A stretch of 64,000 nucleotides of DNA from Geojedonia sp051814705 (GCA_051814705.1 JBPWQW010000001.1:496001-560000); one strand, 5' to 3'; counted from the first letter of the stretch, positions 8,719 through 17,646 are shown. Notes: generated by a model not told the origin, from the letters alone. Numbers and translations: made by a program.

Positions 8719-10731
8719 ATGGCTTTAGATTCTAAAATACCAAAAGGTCCAATTGCAGATAAATGGACAAATTATAAAAATCATATCAACCTTGTTAATC
8801 CTGCAAACAAACGTAACATTGATGTTATTGTAGTTGGAACAGGTTTAGCGGGTGGTTCTGCTGCAGCTACTTTAGCAGAATTGGGTTATAATGTGAAAGC
8901 TTTTTGTTTTCAAGATTCTCCAAGACGCGCACACTCGATTGCAGCACAAGGAGGAATTAATGCAGCAAAAAATTATCAAGGCGATGGCGATTCTATCTAT
9001 CGATTGTTTTATGATACAGTAAAAGGAGGTGATTATCGTTCACGTGAAGCTAACTCTTACCGCTTGGCAGAATTATCAGCTAATATCATCGACCAATGCG
9101 TGGCTCAAGGCGTGCCTTTTGCTCGTGAATATGGAGGTTTATTAGACAATCGTTCGTTTGGTGGTGTTTTGGTTTCTAGAACTTTTTATGCTGCGGGACA
9201 AACAGGACAACAATTATTATTAGGAGCATATTCGGCTATGAACCGTCAAATTGGTCGTGGTAAAATAAAAATGTACAACCGCCATGAAATGTTAGACATT
9301 GTTGTAGTTAACGGAAAAGCTCGAGGCATCATTACGCGTAACTTAATTACTGGAGAAATTGAACGCCATTCGGCTCACGCCGTAGTTCTTGGAACTGGGG
9401 GTTATGGAAACGTTTTCTTTTTATCTACAAATGCGATGGGAAGTAACGTAACCGCAGCTTGGAAAGCGCACAAACGCGGTGCTTACTTTGCCAATCCTTG
9501 TTATACACAAATTCACCCAACCTGCATCCCTGTATCTGGGGATCATCAATCTAAATTAACTTTGATGTCTGAATCGCTTCGTAACGATGGTCGGATTTGG
9601 GTGCCAAAAAACATGGAAGATGTGTTGGCTATTCGTGAAGGTAAATTAAAACCAATTGATATTCCTCAGGACAATAGAGACTATTATTTAGAACGTCGTT
9701 ATCCTGCCTTTGGAAATTTAGTGCCTCGTGACGTGGCATCTCGCGCCGCAAAAGAGCGTTGCGATGCTGGTTATGGTGTCAATAAAACTGGAGAAGCTGT
9801 CTATTTAGATTTCGCTTCAGCTATTGAACGTTACGGAAAAGAACAAGCTCATATTCATGGATTAGATGAAAATGATTCTGTAACCGTTAAAAAATTAGGA
9901 AAAGAAGTTATCAAAGGGAAATATGGAAACTTATTCCAGATGTACGAAAAAATCGTAGATCAAAATCCATACGAAACACCTATGATGATTTATCCTGCCG
10001 TTCACTACACGATGGGAGGCGTTTGGGTAGATTATAACCTAATGACAACCGTTCCCGGATTGTATTGTGTTGGTGAAGCTAATTTCTCTGATCATGGTGC
10101 TAACCGCCTGGGCGCTTCAGCCTTAATGCAAGGACTTGCTGATGGTTACTTTGTGTTACCTTATACTATCGGAGATTATTTATCCCATGATATTAAAACT
10201 GGTAAAATTTCGACCGATACTCCAGAATTTGACGAAGCTGAAAAAGCTGTTAAAGAACGCATCAATCACCTCATCAACAATAAAGGAAAACATTCTGTTG
10301 ATCATTTCCACAAAAAATTAGGAAAAATTATGTGGAATAAGGTAGGCATGTCTCGTAATGCGAAAGGCTTAACCGAGGCTATTCAAGAAATTAAAGACTT
10401 GCGTGCTGAATTCTGGAAAGATGTTAGAGTTCCAGGAACAAACGAAGAATTTAATGAGGAATTGGCAAAAGCTGGTCGTGTTGCAGATTTCTTAGAGCTA
10501 GGAGAATTATTTGCAAAAGATGCTTTAGATCGAACAGAATCTTGCGGTAGCCACTTTAGAGAAGAATCGGTGGAATTGGATGGTGAGCAAAAAGGCGAAG
10601 CAAAACGTAATGATAAAGATTTTGCTTATGTAGCTGCATGGGAATATACTGGCGAACCCAGTGAAGCTGTATTGCATAAAGAACAACTAGAATTTATAGA
10701 TATAGAATTAAAACAGCGTTCGTACAAATAG
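8719..10731 (+). CDS. sdhA: Succinate dehydrogenase flavoprotein subunit
   Basis: A 670-residue flavoprotein that oxidises succinate to fumarate in the TCA cycle, on the cytoplasmic face of the membrane. The N-terminal FAD-binding motif GTGLAGGSAA is at about 40-49. The FAD-linking His lies in RRAHSIAAQGG (near 73), and the active-site region includes HYTMGGVWVDYN and DHGANRLGASAL. Length fits the long form found with diheme cytochrome b anchors. An inserted cassette begins on the base after its TAG stop and separates it from sdhB. Confidence 0.97.
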   Translation: MALDSKIPKGPIADKWTNYKNHINLVNPANKRNIDVIVVGTGLAGGSAAATLAELGYNVKAFCFQDSPRRAHSIAAQGGINAAKNYQGDGDSIYRLFYDTVKGGDYRSREANSYRLAELSANIIDQCVAQGVPFAREYGGLLDNRSFGGVLVSRTFYAAGQTGQQLLLGAYSAMNRQIGRGKIKMYNRHEMLDIVVVNGKARGIITRNLITGEIERHSAHAVVLGTGGYGNVFFLSTNAMGSNVTAAWKAHKRGAYFANPCYTQIHPTCIPVSGDHQSKLTLMSESLRNDGRIWVPKNMEDVLAIREGKLKPIDIPQDNRDYYLERRYPAFGNLVPRDVASRAAKERCDAGYGVNKTGEAVYLDFASAIERYGKEQAHIHGLDENDSVTVKKLGKEVIKGKYGNLFQMYEKIVDQNPYETPMMIYPAVHYTMGGVWVDYNLMTTVPGLYCVGEANFSDHGANRLGASALMQGLADGYFVLPYTIGDYLSHDIKTGKISTDTPEFDEAEKAVKERINHLINNKGKHSVDHFHKKLGKIMWNKVGMSRNAKGLTEAIQEIKDLRAEFWKDVRVPGTNEEFNEELAKAGRVADFLELGELFAKDALDRTESCGSHFREESVELDGEQKGEAKRNDKDFAYVAAWEYTGEPSEAVLHKEQLEFIDIELKQRSYK

Positions 10732-11160
10732 TTATTGGGTTACTAAATTATTAAGGTGGATAATTTTAAATCGTTTGAAGAATTAGGTTGTTGGAAAGAA
10801 GCTAGGAATTTAAGATTGTTTGTCTCAAAAGAAATTGTATCCAAACTAACCAATACTGAAAAGTTTAGTCTTATAGACCAAATAAAACGCTCATCACGTT
10901 CTGTTGGGAATAATATTGCTGAAGGTTATGGAAGATTTCATTTTCAGGAAAACATACAATTTTGCAGAATTGCAAGAGGCTCATTATTTGAAACTTTAGA
11001 TCATGGCATTATAGCTTTTGATGAAGGTTACATCTCTATGGAGACATTAAATGAATTACGGACAATTCACAATAAAACACTTTTGATACTTAATGGTTAC
11101 ATTAAATATCTCAAGTCACAAAAGGAAAAATAGAACATTGACAGTTTAGTTACGCAATAA
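10732..11160 (+). mobile_element. IVS-like cassette in the sdh operon, bounded by inverted repeats
   Basis: A 16-base sequence directly after the sdhA stop (10732-10747, TTATTGGGTTACTAAA) reappears as an inverted copy at 11145-11160 (TTATTGCGTAACTAAA on the other strand), matching at 14 of 16 positions. The repeats enclose one ORF, a four-helix-bundle protein. This is the layout of intervening sequences in bacterial 23S rRNA genes. The stretch after the right repeat has three near copies of AATAACTTAA up to the sdhB start. That it is mobile is inference. Confidence 0.55.
10756..11133 (+). CDS. Four-helix-bundle protein (S23/IVS family) inside the sdh operon
   Basis: A 125-residue protein from a GTG start. 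It is recognisable as the four-helix-bundle family first seen as the ORF of 23S rRNA intervening sequences: an early Trp-x-Glu-Ala in CWKEARNLRLFV, then QIKRSSRSVGNNIAEGYGR and FCRIARGSLFE. These are the family's signature stretches. Members are small, often stand alone, and have no established biochemical function; RNA binding has been suggested. Its place between sdhA and sdhB, with tight inverted repeats on both sides, indicates insertion. It is on the operon's strand and should be cotranscribed. Confidence 0.88.
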   Translation: MDNFKSFEELGCWKEARNLRLFVSKEIVSKLTNTEKFSLIDQIKRSSRSVGNNIAEGYGRFHFQENIQFCRIARGSLFETLDHGIIAFDEGYISMETLNELRTIHNKTLLILNGYIKYLKSQKEK

Positions 11161-11199
11161 CTTAATCTCTCAATAACTTAATAACTTAATTTTAAAAAC

Positions 11200-11946
11200 A
11201 TGAATCTTACACTAAAGATTTGGAGACAGAAAAACGCTAACGATAAAGGAAAATTGGTGGATTACCCTATTAGTGGTATAGAACCAGATATGTCTTTCCT
11301 TGAAATGTTAGACGTTTTAAACGAACAATTAATAAATAAAGGAGAAGAACCTGTCGCTTTTGACCACGATTGTCGTGAAGGTATTTGCGGTATGTGTTCG
11401 CTTTACATCAATGGAGAAGCACATGGCCCTGATAGAGGTGTAACCACCTGTCAATTGCACATGCGCATGTTTAAGGATGGAGATACTATTTATATCGAGC
11501 CCTTTAGAGCAAATGCATTTCCTGTTATTAAGGATTTAGTTATCGATAGAAGTTCATTTGATAGAATCCAACAAGCCGGAGGGTTTATTTCGGTGAATAC
11601 TTCTGGCAACACCATAGATGCGAATGCTATTCCTATAAATAAACAGGATGCCAATACGGCTTTTGATGCAGCAACTTGTATTGGATGCGGTGCTTGTGTG
11701 GCATCTTGCAAAAACTCCAGTGCTATGTTGTTTGTCTCCGCTAAAGTGTCTCAGTATGCCCTTTTACCACAAGGTAAAGTTGAGGCGACAGAACGTGTCT
11801 TAAATATGGTTAAGCAAATGGATGAAGAAGGTTTTGGAAATTGCACCAATACGGGAGCTTGTGAGGTTGAATGTCCAAAAGGAATTTCATTAGAAAGTAT
11901 TGCCCGCATGAACCGTGAGTATTTAAAAGCGGATTTTAAAGGATAA
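11200..11946 (+). CDS. sdhB: Succinate dehydrogenase iron-sulfur subunit
   Basis: A 248-residue subunit that carries electrons from SdhA to the membrane anchor. The N-terminal [2Fe-2S] ligands are Cys58, Cys63, Cys66 (CREGICGMC) and Cys84. The C-terminal ferredoxin-like part has CIGCGACVASC (160, 163, 166, 170) and CTNTGACEVECPKG (215, 221, 225), the ligands of the [4Fe-4S] and [3Fe-4S] clusters. It is separated from sdhA by the 429-base cassette, and a strong terminator follows. Confidence 0.97.
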   Translation: MNLTLKIWRQKNANDKGKLVDYPISGIEPDMSFLEMLDVLNEQLINKGEEPVAFDHDCREGICGMCSLYINGEAHGPDRGVTTCQLHMRMFKDGDTIYIEPFRANAFPVIKDLVIDRSSFDRIQQAGGFISVNTSGNTIDANAIPINKQDANTAFDAATCIGCGACVASCKNSSAMLFVSAKVSQYALLPQGKVEATERVLNMVKQMDEEGFGNCTNTGACEVECPKGISLESIARMNREYLKADFKG

Positions 11947-11987
11947 CAAAATAGTTAACTGAATCAAATTCAGTACATACAACACAT

Positions 11988-12021
11988 AAAAAACCCTTTC
12001 TGTTTCCAGAAAGGGTTTTTT
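11988..12021. terminator. Bidirectional terminator between sdhB and rpmA
   Basis: A-run, ACCCTTTCTG, loop TTTC, CAGAAAGGGT, T-run. The hairpin works for both converging transcripts. Confidence 0.85.
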
Positions 12022-12043
12022 ATAACTTTATGAACCTCTTTTA

Positions 12044-12304
12044 TTAAGCTTCAAAAGGCTCAATAGAAACGAAGGATTTCCCTCCTGTTTTCTTTTGAAA
12101 TTTTACAATACCATCAACTCTAGCATGTAATGTATGATCTTTTGATGAGTACACATTTTCACCTGGGTGATGTGTGTTACCTCTTTGTCTCACGATAATG
12201 TTTCCTGCAATAGCAGCTTGTCCACCAAAAATCTTAACACCTAAGCGTTTTGATTCTGATTCTCTACCGTTTTTCGAACTTCCGACTCCTTTTTTATGTG
12301 CCAT
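12044..12304 (-). CDS. rpmA: 50S ribosomal protein L27
   Basis: An 86-residue protein that begins MAHKKGVGSSKNGRESESKR. The N-terminal arm reaches the peptidyl-transferase centre in known ribosomes. The body contains GNIIVRQRGNTHHPGENV, diagnostic of L27. It lies 24 bases downstream of rplU in the conserved rplU-rpmA order. Confidence 0.97.
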   Translation of the reverse strand: MAHKKGVGSSKNGRESESKRLGVKIFGGQAAIAGNIIVRQRGNTHHPGENVYSSKDHTLHARVDGIVKFQKKTGGKSFVSIEPFEA

Positions 12305-12328
12305 TTTATTTCGATTTTAGTTTTATTA

Positions 12329-12937
12329 TTAGCTTAAAGCAGTTATTAATTCAGCTTTCTTCATTGAAGAATATCCTGATATCTCTTTGGTTTTTGCCAT
12401 GTCTCTCAATTCAGCAACAGTCAACTTGTTCAAGTCTTGTGTTCCTGTTTCTTTTTTAGCCTCTACTGGGGCTTTAGCTTTTGGAGCTTCTTTTACTGGA
12501 GTAGCTTTTTCGGCTTTAACTGGAGCTGCTTTTTTTACTCCTTCGCTTTCAGCTTTGGTCACTTTTTCAGCTTTGGTCGCTTTCTTCGCTCCTTCGCTTT
12601 CAGCTTTGGTCGCTTTCTTCGCTCCCGAAGCAATAATGCTTTCAATAACGATTTCAGAAAGCGCCTGACGGTGACCGTTTTTCTTGCGGTAACCTTTACG
12701 TCTTTTCTTTTTGAAAACAATAACTTTATCACCTTTAAGGTGCTTTAAGACTTTTGCTCCAACTTGAGCTCCGTCTATAGCCGGGGCGCCTACTGTGATA
12801 TTGTTCCCATCGCCAATAAGAAGTACATTATCAAATGATACTGCTTTGCCTTCTTCAGTGGCTAAACGGTGAACAAACACTTTTTGGTCTTTTACAACTT
12901 TAAATTGTTGCCCTGCTATCTCTACAATTGCGTACAT
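12329..12937 (-). CDS. rplU: 50S ribosomal protein L21 with a long C-terminal extension
   Basis: Residues 1 to about 105 are ordinary L21 (MYAIVEIAGQQFKV at the start, FKKKRRKGYRKKNGHRQ near 76-91), which binds 23S rRNA. The remaining 97 or so residues are an extension. First comes a low-complexity Lys/Ala/Glu region with repeated KKATKAESEG-like and KAEKATPVKEAPKA-like units (about 107-165). Then a compact 35-residue end with LTVAELRDMAKTKEI and MKKAELITALS, which resembles a SAP/HeH or Rho N-terminal helix-extended-loop-helix domain that binds nucleic acid. Total 202 residues against about 103 for the usual protein. Confidence 0.93.
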   Translation of the reverse strand: MYAIVEIAGQQFKVVKDQKVFVHRLATEEGKAVSFDNVLLIGDGNNITVGAPAIDGAQVGAKVLKHLKGDKVIVFKKKRRKGYRKKNGHRQALSEIVIESIIASGAKKATKAESEGAKKATKAEKVTKAESEGVKKAAPVKAEKATPVKEAPKAKAPVEAKKETGTQDLNKLTVAELRDMAKTKEISGYSSMKKAELITALS

Positions 12938-12980
12938 AGCGTAACGTTTAAATTAGTTTATTTTTATTATAAAATGGGTG

Positions 12981-12988
12981 CAAATATA
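12981..12988 (-). promoter_or_regulatory. Promoter -7 box of rplU-rpmA
   Basis: On the minus strand TATATTTG fits the TAnnTTTG consensus exactly and lies about 43 bases before the rplU ATG. Confidence 0.55.
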
Positions 12989-13015
12989 CACCTAAATTGC
13001 GAAACTACAAATGAT

Positions 13016-13471
13016 TTATTTATTTTGGGAAAGATTGTTGCTATTTTTAAAAATTTGCATAAAAGTCAAGGTGAGTACAACGGTTGAGGCTAATCCTTCG
13101 ATAAAAATAATAAACACTAATATTCCAGCGCCTTCACCATAGTTATTAAACCATTCGCCCAATAACATTTTTGTAAAATCAGGGTCTAAATGAAACATAT
13201 ATATAGCCATAAAACCCGTAAATAAAACAGTGGCTATAAAACCTGTGATTAACCCAGTTTTAAATCCATCAACGTAAGTGAATGCGGCTCCAACGACAAG
13301 TTTGTAATACTTAATGGCAAAAAATATACCCGCTGCCATGGCAACTCCATTAACCAACCGCAACCAAGGATTCTCATGCAGTCCAAACAACCGCAAAATT
13401 AAAAAGATGGCTATTAAAGCTGTTGTAACGAAAATTCCATATTTTAAGGCAACTGATAAGGAAGGGCTCAT
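13016..13471 (-). CDS. DUF4199 family membrane protein
   Basis: A 151-residue integral membrane protein with four hydrophobic segments (about 8-27, 36-55, 68-92, 115-143). The alternating pattern and motifs (LVNGVAMAAGIFFAIKYYK, FKTGLITGFIAT) match the Bacteroidota DUF4199 family. The role is unknown; no enzymatic residues stand out. It lies between rplU and the M16 pair with its own strand and gaps, so it appears monocistronic. Confidence 0.82.
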   Translation of the reverse strand: MSPSLSVALKYGIFVTTALIAIFLILRLFGLHENPWLRLVNGVAMAAGIFFAIKYYKLVVGAAFTYVDGFKTGLITGFIATVLFTGFMAIYMFHLDPDFTKMLLGEWFNNYGEGAGILVFIIFIEGLASTVVLTLTFMQIFKNSNNLSQNK

Positions 13472-13582
13472 AGTATTAAATTTAAAAAAAAATCTGATTT
13501 AAATTTCGTGAAAAAATGTGTATTTAAATAATTTTAAAAGGCTTTTTTGTATTTATTTCAAATAACCCTAATAATCATTTCT

Positions 13583-13590
13583 TATTTTTG
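13583..13590 (+). promoter_or_regulatory. Promoter -7 box of the M16 peptidase pair
   Basis: TATTTTTG fits TAnnTTTG and lies 75 bases before the first M16 start. No good -33 element was seen. Confidence 0.45.
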
Positions 13591-13665
13591 TTATAGCTTC
13601 TGTAACATCTCTTGGCAAAAAAAGACTTACAAAAGGTATACTAAAACTTATAAATCTGAACCATA

Positions 13666-14985
13666 ATGAAAAAATGCTTAGTTATTTTAATTGCCTTCCT
13701 ATTGATCGGACCCTGTATTATGGCCCAACAAGTTGAATTTGAAGAATATGATTTAGACAACGGCTTGCATGTTATATTACATCAAGATAATTCGGCCCCA
13801 GTGGTAACAACTTCTGTCTTGTACCATGTAGGCTCGAAAAACGAAAATCCCGATCGAACTGGATTCGCTCACTTTTTTGAACATCTTCTATTTGAGGGTA
13901 CCGAAAATATAGCAAGAGGTGAATGGAACACCATCGAATCTTCTAATGGCGGAAGCGGCAATGCCACCACAGATTTTGACAGGACTTATTATTATGAATT
14001 ATTTCCATCCAATAATGTTGAACTTGGTTTGTGGATGCAATCTGAACAATTAATGCACCCCATTATTAATCAAATTGGAGTGGACACTCAAAATGAGGTC
14101 GTAAAAGAAGAAAAACGGTTCCGTATTGATAATCAACCCTACGGAAATCTTCTATCAGAAACTATTAAACTTCTTTTTAAAAATCATCCTTATAGATGGA
14201 TGCCCATTGGCTCTATGGATCATTTAGATGCCGCAACTCTTGAAGAATTTCTAGCTTTTCATAAAAAATTCTACGTTCCTAACAATGCGGTTTTAATTGT
14301 TGCGGGTGATATTGATAAAGCCAAGGTTAAAAAAATGGTTCAGGATTATTTTGGACCCATTCCAAGAGGTGCTGATATTGACAGAACCTTTCCTAAGGAA
14401 CAACCCATTACCGAAACCATAAAGGGGACAGCTTATGACGGCAACATTCAAATCCCTGCTATTATAGCAGCTTACAGAACGCCTTCTTTTAAAAATAGAG
14501 ATGCTTATGTATTGGATATGATTTCAGCATACTTAAGTGGCGGTAAAAGCTCAATTCTTTATAAAAAATTAGTAGATGAACAAAAGCAAGCACTTCAAGT
14601 ACAGGCTGTAAATTTAAGCCTTGAAGACTATGGCCTTTATGCTCTTTTTGGAATCCCCTTAGGAGATGTGTCTCTATCGGATTTATTAGCAGAAATGGAT
14701 GAAGAAATAGTTAAAATTCAAGACGAACTCATTTCTGAAAGAAGTTATCAAAAACTTCAAAATCAGTTTGAAAATCAATTTGTAAACTCTAATTCAAGCG
14801 TACAAGGCATCGCAAATTCATTGGCAAATTATTATATGCTTTATGGGGATACTAATTTGATCAATAACGAAATTGATATCTACAGGTCTATTTCAAGAGA
14901 AGAAATTCAGGCTGTGGCTAAAAAGTATTTGAATCCAAACCAGCGTGTTGTTTTAGACTACTTACCTAAAAAAAACGAACAATAA
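13666..14985 (+). CDS. M16 zinc metallopeptidase, catalytic member of a pair
   Basis: A 439-residue secreted peptidase with a signal peptide (MKKCLVILIAFLLIGPCIMA, cleavage before QQ). The inverted zinc motif HxxEH is intact as His69-FFE-His73, with the distal Glu in NEVVKEEKR about 75 residues later. This is the processing-peptidase/pitrilysin family M16B. The next gene lacks the zinc motif, so the two probably form the active/inactive heterodimer known for bacterial M16B pairs. A periplasmic location is expected. The intergenic gap to its partner is 8 bases. Confidence 0.92.
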   Translation: MKKCLVILIAFLLIGPCIMAQQVEFEEYDLDNGLHVILHQDNSAPVVTTSVLYHVGSKNENPDRTGFAHFFEHLLFEGTENIARGEWNTIESSNGGSGNATTDFDRTYYYELFPSNNVELGLWMQSEQLMHPIINQIGVDTQNEVVKEEKRFRIDNQPYGNLLSETIKLLFKNHPYRWMPIGSMDHLDAATLEEFLAFHKKFYVPNNAVLIVAGDIDKAKVKKMVQDYFGPIPRGADIDRTFPKEQPITETIKGTAYDGNIQIPAIIAAYRTPSFKNRDAYVLDMISAYLSGGKSSILYKKLVDEQKQALQVQAVNLSLEDYGLYALFGIPLGDVSLSDLLAEMDEEIVKIQDELISERSYQKLQNQFENQFVNSNSSVQGIANSLANYYMLYGDTNLINNEIDIYRSISREEIQAVAKKYLNPNQRVVLDYLPKKNEQ

Positions 14986-14993
14986 TATAAAAA

Positions 14994-17081
14994 ATGATAC
15001 ATCATATGAAAACCAAAATAGCTGCTTTAATAGTATTGTTTTTAATAACAATTGGCGTTAGTGCACAAATAGATCGCTCCAAACAACCTCAACCGGGGCC
15101 AGCTCCAAAAATCGTTTTAGAAGTTCCTGGAGAATTTCAACTTAAAAATGGCCTAAAAGTATTGGTGGTCGAAAACCATAAGCTACCAAGAGTTTCTTAT
15201 TCGTTAACCATAGATAATAAACCCGTTTCTTCAGGAGAAAAAGCCGGCGTTGAAATTCTTTTGGGCAGTATGCTTGGCAATGGTACAACAAGCATTCCTA
15301 AAGACGAATTTAACGATGAAGTTGATTTTTTAGGTGCCACCTTAGATTATAGTTCTAGTGGTGGTTTTGCGAGCTCTTTATCTAAATATTCAGATCGAAT
15401 ATTAGAACTTATGGCAGATGCGGCAATACATCCTTTACTTAAAGAGGATGAGTTTAATAAAGAAAAAACTAAACTTATTGAAAATTTAAAATCCCAAGAA
15501 AAAAGTGTGGATGCCGTTGCAAGCCGTGTCAGTGGAGCCTTGTCGTATGGAACACATCACCCTTATGGGGAGTTCATCACAGAAGAAACCATAAACCGAA
15601 TCACCTTAACTGATGTACTGGCATACTACGAAAAATATTTCAACCCGAATAACGCGTATCTAGTAGTGGTGGGCGATATTAATCTTAAAACTGCTGAAAA
15701 ACAAATCAAAGCCCATTTTGACAATTGGAAAAAATCTGCTCAACTTAGTTATGAAGTCCCTCAAGCCAGTCCAAATGTCCAGTATACTCAAATCAACTTT
15801 GTTGATATGCCCAATGCCGTACAGTCCAATATTTCCATAACCAATACTATTGACTTAAAAATGAGCAACCCGGACTATTTTGCGTCATTAATTGCCAATT
15901 ATATTCTTGGTGGCGGTGGTGACGCCTATTTATATAAAAATCTACGTGAGACTCATGGTTATACTTACGGTTCATATTCCAGAATTAAAGCAGATCAATA
16001 TGTGGGATCTTTTAGCGCTGAGGCGCAGGTCAGAAATATGGTGACCGATAGTTCTATTGTTGAAATCTTAAAAGAAGTCAATAGAATTAAAACGGAGCCT
16101 ATTTCCGCCGAAGTATTAAAAAATGCAAAAGCTAAATATGTTGGGAGTTTTGTTATGGCTTTAGAAAAACCACAAACCATTGCGCGTTACGCTTTAAACA
16201 TTAAACTCAACAATCTTCCAAAGGACTTTTATTCCACTTATTTGCAAAAGATCAATGCTGTAACTGCCGAAGACGTCCAAAGGGTTGCCAACACGTATTT
16301 TAAAACTGAAAACGCGCGTATTATTGTTGTAGGCAAAGGAAGTGAAGTGCTAGAAAACCTTGAAAAAACAGGTATTCCAATTATGTATTTTGACCCTTAT
16401 GCCAATCCTGTAGAAAGACCAGTGTTTTCAAAGCCAATACCTAAAGGAGTGACGACCCAATCTGTTTTGGACAACTATTTAAGCGCCATAGGCGGAAAAG
16501 AACAAGCTAAAACTGTAAAAACCGTATTGACAACTGCTAACGTAAAAATTGAAGGAGTGCCCTTTGCCCCTACGGCTGAAATGAAAGCGATGTTTCCTAA
16601 TAAGGAATCTATAGAAATGACAATTGAAGGTATGGGCGTTATTATGAAACAAAAATTTAACGGCGAAACTGGCTACGTAGAACAACAAGGACAGCGCCAA
16701 GCCCTAACCGATGAGGAATTAGTTGATAAAAAATCAGAATATTCAATTTTTCCAGAACTGTATTATGACCTATCGCTCGTAAATTTAGAAAGCATGACCA
16801 CTATTGATGGCCACGATGTATATAAAGTGAAGGTATCTGATTCAAAAAACGATTCATACCGATATTATGATTCTAAAACTGGCTATTTACTACGTGTTGA
16901 GTCCACAATCGATGCACAAGGTCAAAGCATGGTTTCAATCGTTGACTTTGGAAATTATTCTCCAGTTAATGGCATTCAATTCCCATACAGTCAAACGGTT
17001 AATTCTGGGCCTCAGGTCATTAACTTTAATATTACTAGTGTCAAAGTAAACGAAAATGTTAGCGATGCAGACTTTGATTAA
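14994..17081 (+). CDS. M16 family protein, non-catalytic partner
   Basis: A 695-residue protein with a signal peptide. The zinc site is lost: the position of HxxEH reads VEILLGSMLG. The conserved R/Y region of the second M16 domain is present (NLRETHGYTYGSYSRI near 320). After about residue 470 a further domain of roughly 220 residues follows, including QKFNGETGYVEQQG and YRYYDSKTGYLLRVE, like outer-membrane lipoprotein-type beta-sheet domains. It likely completes the substrate chamber for the upstream peptidase. The signal peptide reads more naturally from the Met at 15006 (MKTKIAALIVLFL), so that start is a good alternative. Confidence 0.9.
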   Translation: MIHHMKTKIAALIVLFLITIGVSAQIDRSKQPQPGPAPKIVLEVPGEFQLKNGLKVLVVENHKLPRVSYSLTIDNKPVSSGEKAGVEILLGSMLGNGTTSIPKDEFNDEVDFLGATLDYSSSGGFASSLSKYSDRILELMADAAIHPLLKEDEFNKEKTKLIENLKSQEKSVDAVASRVSGALSYGTHHPYGEFITEETINRITLTDVLAYYEKYFNPNNAYLVVVGDINLKTAEKQIKAHFDNWKKSAQLSYEVPQASPNVQYTQINFVDMPNAVQSNISITNTIDLKMSNPDYFASLIANYILGGGGDAYLYKNLRETHGYTYGSYSRIKADQYVGSFSAEAQVRNMVTDSSIVEILKEVNRIKTEPISAEVLKNAKAKYVGSFVMALEKPQTIARYALNIKLNNLPKDFYSTYLQKINAVTAEDVQRVANTYFKTENARIIVVGKGSEVLENLEKTGIPIMYFDPYANPVERPVFSKPIPKGVTTQSVLDNYLSAIGGKEQAKTVKTVLTTANVKIEGVPFAPTAEMKAMFPNKESIEMTIEGMGVIMKQKFNGETGYVEQQGQRQALTDEELVDKKSEYSIFPELYYDLSLVNLESMTTIDGHDVYKVKVSDSKNDSYRYYDSKTGYLLRVESTIDAQGQSMVSIVDFGNYSPVNGIQFPYSQTVNSGPQVINFNITSVKVNENVSDADFD

Positions 17082-17104
17082 ATCGTTAACTTTAATTTAA
17101 GATT

Positions 17105-17135
17105 AAAACCCCGAAGCATCCCCTTCGGGGTTTTT
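17105..17135 (+). terminator. Terminator after the M16 pair
   Basis: AAAACCCCGAAG, short loop, CTTCGGGG and a T-run: a rho-independent terminator shortly after the stop at 17081. Confidence 0.85.
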
Positions 17136-17195
17136 CATACACCTACTAAAAGTCATAAAATTCGTTAAAAATCAAGAGTGAGAGTCAATATTTAT

Positions 17196-17203
17196 TAGTT
17201 TTG
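17196..17203 (+). promoter_or_regulatory. Promoter -7 box of the metal-binding lipoprotein
   Basis: TAGTTTTG fits TAnnTTTG and lies 24 bases before the ATG at 17228. Confidence 0.5.
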
Positions 17204-17227
17204 CTTGTTCAATAAATTTAAAGAACA

Positions 17228-17620
17228 ATGAATATGGTCAAAAATTTACTTTTAATCGCCGTTGTTTTTGTTTTTACGAGTGCCTGTAAACAGAACGCTG
17301 CTCCAGAAATAAAAACTATAGAAACCGAATCTGCTGATTTAGTAACTTATACCGCAGATCCTAATGCGGTTTATGCAAAAGCAGAATTTAACATAGATGG
17401 CATGACCTGTGCCATTGGATGCGCTAGAACTATTGAAAAGAAAATCGCCAAAATGGATGGTGTAAAATTCGCCAAAGTAGATTTTAATAATAAGTTGGCT
17501 ATGGTGGAATATGATCAGGCAAAAGTAAGCCCTAAGACCCTTGAAGAAACGGTTTCCAACGTAGGAGAAGCTTATAAAGTGAAGGACATGAAAACGGTTG
17601 AAACGTTTTCAAAAGAATAG
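17228..17620 (+). CDS. Heavy-metal-associated domain lipoprotein
   Basis: A 130-residue protein with a lipoprotein signal (hydrophobic run ending FTSAC, Cys20). A single heavy-metal-associated (HMA) domain occupies about 50-117: the fold is visible as EFNIDGMTC, ARTIEKKIAKMDGV and AMVEYDQAKVSPKTLEE. The metal loop reads GMTCAIGC, with Cys61 and Cys65 three residues apart instead of the usual CxxC, so the binding geometry may differ. Copper or another soft metal is expected, and the location would be the periplasmic face of a membrane. No metal exporter is adjacent. The gene has its own promoter box and terminator. Confidence 0.88.
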   Translation: MNMVKNLLLIAVVFVFTSACKQNAAPEIKTIETESADLVTYTADPNAVYAKAEFNIDGMTCAIGCARTIEKKIAKMDGVKFAKVDFNNKLAMVEYDQAKVSPKTLEETVSNVGEAYKVKDMKTVETFSKE

Positions 17621-17646
17621 CTTAACAAAGCAATACTAAAAACATA

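Noticed and set aside
10136..10321. Short ORF within sdhA
   Set aside because: Frame shadow of a well-conserved gene.
12387..12748. Plus-strand ORFs of about 100 codons opposite rplU
   Set aside because: They mirror the low-complexity Lys/Ala repeat region of L21 on the other strand.
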